Origin: an uncultured Lachnospiraceae bacterium
GTDB taxonomy: Bacteria > Bacillota > Clostridia > Lachnospirales > Lachnospiraceae
NCBI GenBank assembly: GCA_945836355.1
Contig: CAMALD010000007.1
Span: 1-14,378 of the forward strand
Length of the DNA: 14,378 nucleotides
Direction of reading: 5' to 3'
Made by a program: the position numbers and the translations under genes. Shown here one piece after another: positions 7,660 through 14,005 of the stretch (its first letter is position 1; the number at the start of each line of letters is the position of its first letter). The notes under the pieces were generated by a model, which was not told the origin of the DNA, made no database searches, and saw nothing but the letters and a program-made list of their open reading frames with translations.

Positions 7660-7713
7660 AATGTGACCTCCTGAAATTATGTAGTTGTTGTTTTTGTTAT
7701 TTTGTTGTTTCAT
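7660..7713 (-). other. in-frame Asn-rich upstream segment overlapping the aspS ribosome site
   Basis: From an ATG at 7713 the minus strand reads MKQQNNKNNNYIISGGHI in frame into aspS, with four Asn codons in six (AAT AAC AAA AAC AAC region). The aspS ribosome site GGAGG is inside it. No Shine-Dalgarno precedes 7713, so translation from there is doubtful. The segment may simply be an A-rich, unstructured ribosome-loading region. Confidence 0.3.
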
Positions 7714-7812
7714 TTTTTTGTTCGCAAAATACTGAAACAAGCTCTTGTGTTTGCTTAGTTTTTCACCGACCTGTCTTTGCTGTGAGCACTGTTTTCAGCT
7801 TTATATCCATAC

Positions 7813-7831
7813 GGACATCATCCTTATGTCC
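7813..7831. repeat. small hairpin in the aspS leader
   Basis: GGACAT (7813-7818) and ATGTCC (7826-7831) form a 6-bp stem with a 7-base loop. Between aspS (7659) and repeat copy B (about 7880) I see no gene; a short open frame on the minus strand across here lacks recognisable protein features. Confidence 0.35.
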
Positions 7832-7879
7832 CATCCGATCACGACCTTTCCATGTCATATTTTCGCTTCCTATACGAGA

Positions 7880-8008
7880 ACAAGGAATTTCGCTTGCGAA
7901 ACTCCGACGCCGCTTTTGCATCGCTTCAGCGAAAAGATTCCGATGCAAAAGCGTGCGCATCCCCCGGAGGGTTTGTCGTGTTGGAAACACAGTTATCTAC
8001 ACGACAAA
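7880..8008 (+). repeat. structured intergenic repeat, copy B
   Basis: On the plus strand: a small TTTCGC-TT-GCGAAA hairpin (about 7888-7901); a perfect 12-bp hairpin GCTTTTGCATCG (7912-7923) with CGATGCAAAAGC (7941-7952); the core GTGCGCATCC (7953-7962); a mini-hairpin CCC-GGA-GGG (7963-7971); and a 10-bp hairpin TTTGTCGTGT (7972-7981) with ACACGACAAA (7999-8008). The order and abutment match copy A while the stems differ in sequence. It lies antisense within the aspS leader, and its last arm overlaps the T-run of the attenuator terminator. Confidence 0.6.
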
Positions 8009-8039
8009 AAAACCACACTGGTACCTCCATACCGTGTGG
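8006..8039 (-). terminator. intrinsic terminator (attenuator) in the aspS leader
   Basis: On the minus strand CCACACGGTA (8039-8030) pairs with TACC-A-GTGTGG (8023-8013), with one bulged base and a six-base loop, followed directly by seven T residues (8012-8006). It lies about 200 bases after the leader promoter and 347 bases before aspS, with no full gene between. Its 5' arm can instead pair with an upstream segment, described in the attenuator entry. Confidence 0.8.
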
Positions 8040-8136
8040 CTAAATACAATGCTTCCCAATCGTATTCATCTATCTATCCACACAGGCACAACACGAACAG
8101 CGCTTGTACCTGTGTATCCTACGCAGCTACAAGCGC
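8032..8136 (-). promoter_or_regulatory. candidate ribosome-mediated attenuator with chained alternative RNA pairings
   Basis: Minus-strand segments are: 1, GCGCUUGUA (8136-8128), overlapping the last leader codons and stop; 2, ACACAGGUACAA continuing to GCGC (8115-8100); 3, UUGUGCCUGUGUGG (8091-8078); 4, CCACACGGUA (8039-8030); 5, the 3' terminator arm. Pairing 1:2 is 9 perfect bp, 2:3 is 12 bp with one U-G, 3:4 is 8 bp with one U-G, and 4:5 is the terminator. Neighbouring pairings exclude one another. A ribosome held at Asn or the first Asp codon leaves segment 1 free, giving 1:2 and 3:4 and read-through. A ribosome at the stop codon masks segment 1 but ends near segment 2, giving 2:3 and termination. 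The sequence facts are direct; the mechanism is inferred. Confidence 0.65.
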
Positions 8137-8183
8137 AATCGATCGTCGTCCCTGTTTGCAATAAACGAAAAGAAAGCCTTCAT
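8127..8183 (-). CDS. putative 18-residue leader peptide with Asn-Arg-Asp-Asp-Asp, upstream of aspS
   Basis: The minus-strand ORF reads MKAFFSFIANRDDDRLRL and ends at TAG. It starts about 25 bases after the predicted transcription start, with GAGG 9 bases before the ATG (a second GAGG lies closer). The AAC codon is at 8156-8154 and the GAC GAC GAT run at 8150-8142. Hairpin segment 1 begins six bases after the last Asp codon. The gene downstream encodes a synthetase that makes Asp-tRNA, so the codon content matches the expected sensor, as Phe codons do in the leader of E. coli pheST. Three Phe codons also occur but lie too far upstream to control segment 1 well. The peptide itself probably has no function. 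Confidence 0.65.
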   Translation of the reverse strand: MKAFFSFIANRDDDRLRL

Positions 8184-8214
8184 AATCCTCAACCTCATCT
8201 TAAATATTGAGAGC

Positions 8215-8243
8215 ATTCTATCAGAAGTAATCCGATATTGCAA
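8215..8243 (-). promoter_or_regulatory. promoter of the aspS leader transcript
   Basis: On the minus strand TTGCAA (8243-8238) is followed by exactly 17 bases and TAGAAT (8220-8215). The predicted start is near 8208. It diverges from the perR promoter, whose -35 begins 37 bases away. Confidence 0.75.
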
Positions 8244-8279
8244 GGAAATTTTTAAACATAACCAAATAAATAATATATC

Positions 8280-8309
8280 TTGACAAACACCCCTTTTCTG
8301 TTATATATT
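8280..8309 (+). promoter_or_regulatory. promoter of the perR-like gene
   Basis: TTGACA (8280-8285) is followed by 18 bases and TATATT (8304-8309). It ends 5 bases before the shared 15-bp operator, the same geometry as in the rubrerythrin promoter. Confidence 0.7.
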
Positions 8310-8314
8310 TTAAA

Positions 8315-8329
8315 TAGTAACAGTTATCA
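8315..8329 (+). promoter_or_regulatory. candidate PerR operator at the perR-like gene
   Basis: TAGTAACAGTTATCA (7-1-7 layout) matches the rubrerythrin site CAGTAATAGTTACTG at 11 of 15 positions, including AGTAA and AGTTA, and lies at the predicted start point. Its own dyad is imperfect. Its place upstream of the regulator suggests autoregulation. Confidence 0.6.
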
Positions 8330-8353
8330 ATATTATTTGAAGTGAGGTAAAAC

Positions 8354-8755
8354 ATGGCAACAATTAAGTACAGCAGACAGCGCCAGTCCATCAAGGACTA
8401 TCTGATGAGTACAAAGGAGCACCCCACCGCAGACATGATATACTCGCATGTGCGCGAAGAGTACCCGAGCATCAGCCTGGGTACCGTCTACCGAAACCTT
8501 AATTTTCTTGTATCGCAGGGCGAGGCGATACGCCTGACCTGTGGTGACGGCAGTGAGCATTACGATGGAAACACCACAAAGCATTATCATCTGTTATGCA
8601 GCGGATGTAACCGTGTGGTGGACCTGACGATGGACCCGCTCGACCACATCGATACCCTCGCAGCGGTTAATTTTGACGGTATCATCGAGGGACACACCGT
8701 ACTGTTCCGCGGAAAATGTCCGGAATGTGCAAAGCAGACCAGAACCTCTGCTTAA
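8354..8755 (+). CDS. perR: PerR-like Fur-family peroxide-sensing repressor
   Basis: This 133-residue protein has the Fur fold: an N-terminal winged helix with HPTADMIYSHVREEYPSISL and GTVYRNLNFL, then a dimerisation domain. Structural zinc cysteines are C82/C85 (CSGC) and C122/C125 (CPEC). The regulatory-metal ligands of B. subtilis PerR have counterparts at H23, D71, H77, H79 and D90. An Asp at position 71, where Fur has Glu, favours PerR. PerR senses peroxide through iron-catalysed histidine oxidation and then releases its targets. GTGAGG lies about 7 bases before the ATG. The next gene is a rubrerythrin bearing the same operator, which supports a peroxide role. Fur or Zur cannot be fully excluded. 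Confidence 0.8.
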   Translation: MATIKYSRQRQSIKDYLMSTKEHPTADMIYSHVREEYPSISLGTVYRNLNFLVSQGEAIRLTCGDGSEHYDGNTTKHYHLLCSGCNRVVDLTMDPLDHIDTLAAVNFDGIIEGHTVLFRGKCPECAKQTRTSA

Positions 8756-8795
8756 GCTCCTCACCCGGACAACACATCTTTACAGTCATTAAAAA

Positions 8796-8818
8796 TTTTT
8801 TCAAAAACATTGAAAAAA
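8796..8818. promoter_or_regulatory. A/T-tract inverted repeat just upstream of the rubrerythrin promoter
   Basis: TTTTTTCAA (8796-8804) and TTGAAAAAA (8810-8818) form a 9-bp AT-only-like dyad ending four bases before the -35. Its position and composition suit an UP-element-like tract; as a hairpin it would be weak. Confidence 0.35.
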
Positions 8819-8822
8819 ACTA

Positions 8823-8871
8823 TTGACAAAATGATTTTACTTGTGTATTATTAAATCAGTAATAGTTACTG
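8823..8871 (+). promoter_or_regulatory. rubrerythrin promoter with PerR-type operator
   Basis: TTGACA (8823-8828), 17 bases, TATTAT (8846-8851) is a near-ideal promoter. CAGTAATAGTTACTG (8857-8871) is a palindrome with 6-bp perfect arms, starting 5 bases after the -10 and covering the predicted start point. A bound repressor should block transcription. Confidence 0.75.
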
Positions 8872-8967
8872 TTTTTAAAACAACAGGAACAACAACTGAA
8901 AGCTACAGGAAAAGCTACAAAATTATTCAAACAAAATTTTATTTCAAATATGAAAGGAGATTTCATT

Positions 8968-9510
8968 ATGGCAAAGTATGTATGTCCAGTTTGCGGTTAT
9001 GTTCACGAGGGAGATGAGGCACCTGAGCAGTGCCCGGTATGTAAGGCACCGGCTGAGAAGTTCAGCAAGGTAGAGGGTGAGAAGGTTTGGGCCTCCGAGC
9101 ATGTAGTCGGCGTTGCACAGGGCGTCAGCGAGGATATCATCGCAGATCTGAGAGCAAATTTTAACGGCGAGTGCACTGAGGTCGGTATGTATCTTGCAAT
9201 GGCAAGAGTTGCTCACAGAGAGGGCTATCCGGAGATTGGTATGTACTATGAGAAGGCTGCCTTCGAGGAGGCTGAGCACGCTGCAAAGTTTGCAGAGCTT
9301 TTGGGTGAGGTAGTAACCAACAGCACCAAGAAGAACCTTGAGCTTCGTGTTGAGGCTGAAAACGGCGCAACCGCAGGAAAAACCGACCTTGCAAAGCGTG
9401 CTAAGGCAGCAAACCTTGATGCAATCCATGACACGGTTCATGAGATGGCTCGTGATGAGGCTAGACACGGCAAAGCATTCGAGGGACTCCTGAAGAGATA
9501 CTTCAACTAA
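8968..9510 (+). CDS. reverse rubrerythrin (N-terminal rubredoxin, C-terminal diiron domain)
   Basis: The 180-residue protein starts [15 protein letters not shown], with rubredoxin iron ligands C6, C9, C22 and C25. A four-helix diiron domain follows, with E68, an E-x-x-H at 101-104 (EAEH) and another at 164-167 (EARH). The rubredoxin is at the N-terminus, as in the clostridial reverse rubrerythrins; classical rubrerythrin has it at the C-terminus. These enzymes reduce hydrogen peroxide, and in Clostridium acetobutylicum they belong to the PerR regulon. The 8968 start is preferred over 8950 because AAGGAG lies 8 bases upstream; it would otherwise fall inside the coding sequence. The regulator gene lies 212 bases upstream and carries the same operator. 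Confidence 0.9.
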   Translation: MAKYVCPVCGYVHEGDEAPEQCPVCKAPAEKFSKVEGEKVWASEHVVGVAQGVSEDIIADLRANFNGECTEVGMYLAMARVAHREGYPEIGMYYEKAAFEEAEHAAKFAELLGEVVTNSTKKNLELRVEAENGATAGKTDLAKRAKAANLDAIHDTVHEMARDEARHGKAFEGLLKRYFN

Positions 9511-9526
9511 TACCCCTCGGAAATTA

Positions 9527-9543
9527 TCACTGTAATTCAGTGA
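9527..9543. repeat. small hairpin after the rubrerythrin gene
   Basis: TCACTG (9527-9532) and CAGTGA (9538-9543) form a 6-bp stem with a 5-base loop, 17 bases after the stop. Only ATTTT follows seven bases later, so terminator function is doubtful. Confidence 0.3.
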
Positions 9544-9551
9544 AGTCATTT

Positions 9552-9596
9552 TCACAAAAGTCTGTACCCGCTTATGAAAGTGACAGACTTTTGTGA
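9552..9596. repeat. perfect 14-bp inverted repeat between rubrerythrin and pflB
   Basis: TCACAAAAGTCTGT (9552-9565) and ACAGACTTTTGTGA (9583-9596) pair perfectly around a 17-base loop. There is no T-run after either arm. It may stabilise or end the rubrerythrin transcript, or be a dispersed repeat. It lies 42 bases before the pflB -35. Confidence 0.6.
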
Positions 9597-9638
9597 GTAC
9601 CTGAGCGATATTTCATAATTTACACGATACGGTATCAG

Positions 9639-9667
9639 TTGCAAAAAAGCAAACCGTATGCTATAAT
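9639..9667 (+). promoter_or_regulatory. strong promoter of pflB with extended -10
   Basis: TTGCAA (9639-9644), 17 bases, TATAAT (9662-9667), preceded by TGC, forms an extended -10 promoter. GATAC-G-GTATC (9626-9636) is a small palindrome just upstream. Two direct copies of CGCAATAA (9679-9686 and 9701-9708, 22 bp apart) lie in the 5' leader. No Rex-like TTGTTAA dyad was seen. Confidence 0.75.
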
Positions 9668-9728
9668 CTAACGCAGGGCGCAATAACCTAATATATTTTA
9701 CGCAATAAGTAAAGAAAGGATGAATACC

Positions 9729-11993
9729 ATGAGTAATTTTCAGGAATGGGAAGGCTTTGAAGGCCGTATCTGGAAAGACGAAGTAAATGTTCGTGACTTT
9801 ATCCAGAAGAACTACAAGCCATATGATGGTGATGAGAAGTTTTTGGCTGATCCGACCGAGGCTACCAACAAGCTTTGGGGCGCATTACAGAAGCTTCAGA
9901 AAGCAGAGCGCGACAAGGGCGGCGTTTTGGACTGTGAGACAGAGGTTGTATCCAGTCTTACCGCTTACGGTCCTGGATATATCGATGAGAACCTGAAGGA
10001 TCTTGAGCAGATCGTAGGTCTTCAGACCGACAAGCCGTTAAAGAGAGCATTCATGCCTTACGGCGGTATCAAGATGGCTGTGCAGGCTGCTGAGAGCTAC
10101 GGCTACGAGATCAATCCGGAGCTCAAGAAGATTTTCGAGACCTACACGACCACACACAACGATGCAGTGTTCTCCGCTTACACACCGGAGATGCTTCTTG
10201 CACGTAAGACACACGTTGTTACCGGTCTTCCGGATACTTACGGTCGTGGCCGTATCGTAGGCGACTATCGTCGTGTTGCTCTGTACGGTATCGATTACCT
10301 CATTCAGGCAAAAGAGAATGACAAGTTAAACTGCGGCTGCGGTAACATGTATGATGATGTTATCCGTCAGCGCGAAGAGATCGCTATGCAGATTAAGGCA
10401 TTGAAGGGCATGAAGGAAATGGCTAAGATTTACGGCTATGATATTTCCAGACCTGCTAAGAATGCAAAGGAAGCATGTCAGTGGCTCTACTTCGGCTACC
10501 TGGCTGCCATCAAGACACAGAACGGTGCTGCAATGTCCGTTGGACGCGTATCCACCTTCCTTGATATCTACTTCGAGCGTGACCTTAAGAACGGTGTACT
10601 TACCGAGTCTGAAGCACAGGAGCTCATCGACCATATGACCATGAAGTTCCGTATGGTTAAGTTCGCTCGTATTCCTTCTTACAACCAGCTCTTCTCCGGT
10701 GACCCTACCTGGGCTACTCTTGAGGTTGGTGGTATCGGTATGGACGGACGTCACATGGTTACCAAGACCGACTATCGTTTCCTTCATACTTTGGAGAACA
10801 TGGGACCGTCTCCGGAGCCGAACCTTACGGTTCTGTACTCCAGTGCTCTTCCGGAGCAGTTTAAGAAGTACGCTTCCCACATCTCCATCGAGACCAGCTC
10901 AATCCAGTATGAGAACGATGATGTTATGAAGCCGGTATGGGGCGATGACTACTCCATTTGCTGCTGTGTATCCGCTACACAGACCGGTAAGGAGATTCAG
11001 TTCTTCGGTGCTCGTGCTAACCTTGGTAAGACCTTGCTTTACGCTTTCAACGGCGGTTTCGATGAGAAGCATCGTATCCAGTGTGGTCCTAAGTATGAGA
11101 AAATCACAAAGGATGTTCTCAGCGGCGAGGAAGATTTCAAGATGGTTCGCGACAAGTACGAGATCTGGCTTGACTGGTGCGCAGATATCTACGTAAATGT
11201 ATTGAACCTTATCCACTATATGCATGATAAGTACTACTATGAGGCAGCTGAGATGGCTCTTATTGATACCGATGTACGTCGTACATTCGCTACCGGTATT
11301 GCAGGCTTCTCTCACGTAATCGACTCCTTAAGTGCTATCAGATATGCAAAGGTTACCGTAATTCGTGACGAAGAGGGCATCACAAAGGATTTCGTTGTTG
11401 AAGGCGATTTCCCTAAGTATGGTAACGATGATGACCGTGCCGATGAGATTGGTGTATGGCTTCTTAAGACCTTCGTTGAGAAGATTAAGCGTCGTCATAC
11501 TTACCGCAACTCCGAGCCGACCACTTCCCTGCTTACCATTACTTCGAACGTGGTATACGGCGAAGCTACAGGTGCTATGCCTAACGGACGTGCCGCATTC
11601 ACTCCATTCAGCCCGGGTGCTTCACCAAGCTACGGCGCAGAGACCAACGGTCTTGTTGCTTCCCTTAACTCTGTTGCTAAGATTCCGTATCACTGGTCTC
11701 TCGATGGTATTTCCAATACCCAGACCATCAACCCGGATGCACTTGGCCACAGCAAGGAAGAGCGCGTAGACAACCTTGTACAGGTTCTCGATGGTTACTT
11801 CGATCAGGGTGCACATCATCTGAATGTAAACGTATTCGGTACCGAGAAGCTGCTTGATGCACAGGCACATCCGGAGAAGGAAGAGTACGCTAACTTCACA
11901 ATCCGTGTATCCGGCTACGCTGTTAAGTTCATCAGCCTGACTAAGAAACAGCAGGATGACGTTATTGCAAGAACTTGCCATAAGTTCCGCTAA
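9729..11993 (+). CDS. pflB: pyruvate formate-lyase (formate C-acetyltransferase)
   Basis: The 754-residue protein is full length for PFL. The paired catalytic cysteines lie in [15 protein letters not shown] (C412/C413 before Val). The glycyl-radical loop near the C-terminus is [12 protein letters not shown] with G729. It converts pyruvate and CoA to acetyl-CoA and formate in the cytosol during fermentation, and the radical form is destroyed by oxygen. The start at 9729 has AAAGG 9 bases upstream; the ATG at 9720 abuts that site and is unusable. Codon choice suggests high expression, as does the extended -10 promoter. The activating enzyme gene follows after a strong terminator. Generic glycyl-radical diol dehydratases are excluded by overall similarity to PFL. 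Confidence 0.97.
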   Translation: MSNFQEWEGFEGRIWKDEVNVRDFIQKNYKPYDGDEKFLADPTEATNKLWGALQKLQKAERDKGGVLDCETEVVSSLTAYGPGYIDENLKDLEQIVGLQTDKPLKRAFMPYGGIKMAVQAAESYGYEINPELKKIFETYTTTHNDAVFSAYTPEMLLARKTHVVTGLPDTYGRGRIVGDYRRVALYGIDYLIQAKENDKLNCGCGNMYDDVIRQREEIAMQIKALKGMKEMAKIYGYDISRPAKNAKEACQWLYFGYLAAIKTQNGAAMSVGRVSTFLDIYFERDLKNGVLTESEAQELIDHMTMKFRMVKFARIPSYNQLFSGDPTWATLEVGGIGMDGRHMVTKTDYRFLHTLENMGPSPEPNLTVLYSSALPEQFKKYASHISIETSSIQYENDDVMKPVWGDDYSICCCVSATQTGKEIQFFGARANLGKTLLYAFNGGFDEKHRIQCGPKYEKITKDVLSGEEDFKMVRDKYEIWLDWCADIYVNVLNLIHYMHDKYYYEAAEMALIDTDVRRTFATGIAGFSHVIDSLSAIRYAKVTVIRDEEGITKDFVVEGDFPKYGNDDDRADEIGVWLLKTFVEKIKRRHTYRNSEPTTSLLTITSNVVYGEATGAMPNGRAAFTPFSPGASPSYGAETNGLVASLNSVAKIPYHWSLDGISNTQTINPDALGHSKEERVDNLVQVLDGYFDQGAHHLNVNVFGTEKLLDAQAHPEKEEYANFTIRVSGYAVKFISLTKKQQDDVIARTCHKFR

Positions 11994-12029
11994 TAATTGC
12001 GTCATTGATTGGTTATACTAGTCAAAACG

Positions 12030-12069
12030 AAAGGGGATTTTGAACCTACAGTTCAAAATCCCCTTTTTT
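12030..12069 (+). terminator. intrinsic terminator between pflB and pflA
   Basis: AAGGGGATTTTGAA (12031-12044) and TTCAAAATCCCCTT (12052-12065) pair perfectly around a 7-base loop, extendable by one A-T. The 3' side ends in six T residues (12064-12069). It is 36 bases past the pflB stop and 48 bases before the pflA start. The A-rich 5' flank is short, so it is mainly plus-strand. No clear promoter follows, so pflA probably depends on read-through. Confidence 0.9.
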
Positions 12070-12117
12070 AAAATCAAAAGCAATGGCATTCACCCGCCTT
12101 GCAGAAATGAGGATATT

Positions 12118-12864
12118 ATGGAAGGAAGAATTCATTCATTAGAGTCTTTCGGTTTGGTAGACGGGCCGGGAGTCCGCTACGTCGTGTTTGTGCAGGGCTG
12201 CCGCATGCGCTGCAAATACTGTCACAACCCGGAAACCTGGAGCATGGAAGGCGGAGAAATCTGGACTGCCAAGGATTTGTTTGAAAGAGCATACCGTTAT
12301 AAATCCTATTGGATGAAAAACGGTAAATTGAACGGCGGCATCACTGTCAGCGGCGGCGAGCCTCTGTTACAGACCGAATTTGTCACCGAATTTTTCGGCT
12401 ATGCAAAGGAAAAAGGGATTCACACTACGTTAGATACCGCAGGCAATCCATTTACCATGGAGGAGCCGTATTTGAGCAAATTTAATAAACTGATGGAAGT
12501 AACCGATCTGATTATGCTGGATTTTAAAGAGATCGTCAATGACAAGCATAAGCAGCTGACCGGATGGGAAAACGAGAACATTATTCAGATGGCAAGATAT
12601 ATGTCGGATATGGGCAAGGATATGTGGATTCGCCATGTATTGGTACCCGGACTCACCGATGACGAGGAAGGCCTGTATATGCTTCGCGACCTGATTCGTG
12701 AGCTGAAGACCGTGCGCAAGGTTGAAATCCTGCCATACCATACCCTTGGACTGGCAAAATGGGACAAACTGAACATCAAGTATCCGCTGGAAGGCATCGA
12801 CCCGCCGACACCGGAGCAGGTAGCCCGCGCCGAAGAGATTCTGGAGGTTGACAAATATAATTAG
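12118..12864 (+). CDS. pflA: pyruvate formate-lyase activating enzyme (radical SAM)
   Basis: The 248-residue protein carries the radical-SAM cluster motif C28-x3-C32-x2-C35 (CRMRCKYC) and the SAM-binding GGE at ITVSGGEPLL. It also has the family start MEGRIHSLESFGLVDGPGVR. It uses a 4Fe-4S cluster and S-adenosylmethionine to abstract a hydrogen from the PFL glycine. The 12118 start is preferred because ATGAGGA gives a ribosome site about 7 bases upstream and matches the family N-terminus. The in-frame ATG at 12040 lies inside the terminator hairpin. No separate promoter is apparent in the 48 bases after the terminator, so expression is likely lower than pflB, which suits an enzyme needed in catalytic amounts. 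Confidence 0.95.
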   Translation: MEGRIHSLESFGLVDGPGVRYVVFVQGCRMRCKYCHNPETWSMEGGEIWTAKDLFERAYRYKSYWMKNGKLNGGITVSGGEPLLQTEFVTEFFGYAKEKGIHTTLDTAGNPFTMEEPYLSKFNKLMEVTDLIMLDFKEIVNDKHKQLTGWENENIIQMARYMSDMGKDMWIRHVLVPGLTDDEEGLYMLRDLIRELKTVRKVEILPYHTLGLAKWDKLNIKYPLEGIDPPTPEQVARAEEILEVDKYN

Positions 12865-12897
12865 TTCCGCTCGTCTGCACAATACAACAACCGGGCG

Positions 12898-12918
12898 AGG
12901 GACAGCCCATCCCTTTTT
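12898..12918 (+). terminator. weak terminator after pflA
   Basis: AGGGA (12898-12902) and TCCCT (12910-12914) form a 5-bp stem ending in five T residues. An alternative GGGC/GCCC pairing overlaps it. It is 33 bases beyond the pflA stop and 7 bases before the 3' end of the convergent glycosylase gene. Confidence 0.45.
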
Positions 12919-12924
12919 GGCAGC

Positions 12925-13434
12925 TTAAGGATTCGTTGATTTTGGAATCAACGGCGCAATCTCATCCTCCCATGCTTTTACCAGTTTCTCCACCGACCAC
13001 GCGGCGTTTGCCGGGCTGGTCGATGGCAGCTTAACCGCATCCTTGCCTGTCTGCGGGCGGATGTATCTGCAGTACAGCTCATATGCCTTTGTACCGTTGC
13101 AGTAAATCTGCCGGATATCTGCAGCATTCAGTATGCCGGAAATATCATTTGCAACCACGTTTGTAATGGAAGAATCCGATGAGCCCTCGATTTCGCAGGA
13201 GGCAATCACATCCCACACCGCAATATGTGAATTTAGAAGCAGTTGTTTCTTTTCCTCGATATTCTGCGGTTCTGTTTCCCCGGCAAGCCGCGCAATGACC
13301 TTCCAGAAACGGTTTTGCGGATGCCCGTAAAAGAACATCTGCTCGCGCGATTTTACTGACGGAAACGACCCTAAAATCAATACCTTGGATTGCTCATCAA
13401 AAACCGGAGCAATCGGATGCTGTACTTTTTCCAA
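12925..13434 (-). CDS. DNA-deoxyinosine glycosylase (uracil-DNA glycosylase superfamily, family-6-like)
   Basis: The 169-residue protein belongs to the UDG superfamily. It has GSFPS (22-26), then FYGHPQNRFW (35-44) with the conserved Asn, and the second motif LPSTSPANA (136-144). This combination marks hypoxanthine-DNA glycosylases (family 6), which remove deaminated adenine to start base excision repair. Family 4/5 iron-sulphur cysteines are absent. The start is a TTG at 13434 with GGGAGG 7 bases upstream; the next in-frame Met is residue 33, past the first motif, so TTG is needed. It converges with pflA. A hairpin lies in its 5' region. Mug-like (TDG/MUG) assignment is the main alternative. 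Confidence 0.8.
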   Translation of the reverse strand: MEKVQHPIAPVFDEQSKVLILGSFPSVKSREQMFFYGHPQNRFWKVIARLAGETEPQNIEEKKQLLLNSHIAVWDVIASCEIEGSSDSSITNVVANDISGILNAADIRQIYCNGTKAYELYCRYIRPQTGKDAVKLPSTSPANAAWSVEKLVKAWEDEIAPLIPKSTNP

Positions 13435-13457
13435 AACGTTACCTCCCTTGAGACCAC

Positions 13458-13491
13458 GCCTCTTCTGTTGGCAGACAGGAGAGGCATTTTT
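13458..13491 (+). terminator. plus-strand terminator-like hairpin between the glycosylase and GNAT genes
   Basis: GCCTCTTCTGT (13458-13468) and ACAGGAGAGGC (13475-13485) form an 11-bp stem with one T-G pair and a 6-base loop, followed by ATTTTTATTT. The T-run is on the plus strand, yet the genes on both sides run minus. It would end plus transcripts reading antisense through the glycosylase gene. On the minus strand it is a hairpin in the 5' leader of that gene, without a T-run. Confidence 0.5.
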
Positions 13492-13497
13492 ATTTCT

Positions 13498-13959
13498 TCA
13501 CTTGGTTTCTTTCATATACATCCTCGTCATTGTCGGCTCGCCGTCGCCCTGCACCATGCACAGGAACTTCCAGCCATAGCGCTCATAAAACGAGGTATGC
13601 CCGGTAATCAAATATAAGGTCTCGATGCCTCTTTCCTTCATGTCATCACATACAAACTGCAGCATCTTCCCTGCAATTCCGCGGCAGCGGTATTCCTCAT
13701 TCACGTACACCGCGCACACATTTGGCGTCAAATCCTTTCTGTCGTGAAAATCATTCTCAATCACGCCAAGCCCGCCAATCATTTTGTCCCCATCCAGCAC
13801 AATGTACCACTGCGGCACCGCACTTTTAAGTTTTAAGCAATCTTCCATACTCTCAAGATAAGCTTCTTTTGGGATGCCCCACCTTTCATGGAACCATCCC
13901 GCCATCTCTTCCTTTAATTCCGGTCTGTCAACCAGTCTCACTATGCTATAATCACTCAT
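13498..13959 (-). CDS. GNAT-family N-acetyltransferase
   Basis: This 153-residue single-domain GNAT has the acetyl-CoA binding motif A at residues about 82-101 (CAVYVNEEYRCRGIAGKML, with R91, R93, G94 and A96 forming the R-x-x-G-x-A loop). It also has the motif B region HTSFYERYGWKFL (121-133). The substrate is unknown; small amines, antibiotics or protein N-termini are all acetylated by members. The ATG at 13959 has only a distant AAAGGA (about 13 bases away), so initiation may be weak. A TATAAA (13991-13986) with CTGAAA 16 bases upstream could be the promoter, and CTGAAA belongs to the last unit of the tandem repeat there. Confidence 0.8.
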   Translation of the reverse strand: MSDYSIVRLVDRPELKEEMAGWFHERWGIPKEAYLESMEDCLKLKSAVPQWYIVLDGDKMIGGLGVIENDFHDRKDLTPNVCAVYVNEEYRCRGIAGKMLQFVCDDMKERGIETLYLITGHTSFYERYGWKFLCMVQGDGEPTMTRMYMKETK

Positions 13960-14005
13960 GTTTATTCTAATTTCCTTTTGTTAATTTTATAGTGCCCTGT
14001 TTTGC

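Noticed and set aside
7763..7990. 75-codon open frame on the minus strand between the attenuator and aspS
   Set aside because: It runs through repeat copy B and its hairpins, has a basic low-information product and no recognised family; likely chance. Its last 23 codons have a weak ribosome site but nothing further to support them.
7660..8243. T-box riboswitch upstream of aspS
   Set aside because: Searched on the minus strand for the conserved T-box bulge (TGGAACC-like, within AGGGTGGAACCGCG) and found none.
9600..9728. Rex redox-repressor site at pflB
   Set aside because: No TTGTTAA...TTAACAA dyad is present; only a short GATAC-G-GTATC palindrome and CGCAATAA direct repeats.
12040..12117. 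N-terminal extension of pflA from ATG 12040
   Set aside because: That start lies inside the terminator stem, lacks a suitable ribosome site and adds residues not seen in the family.
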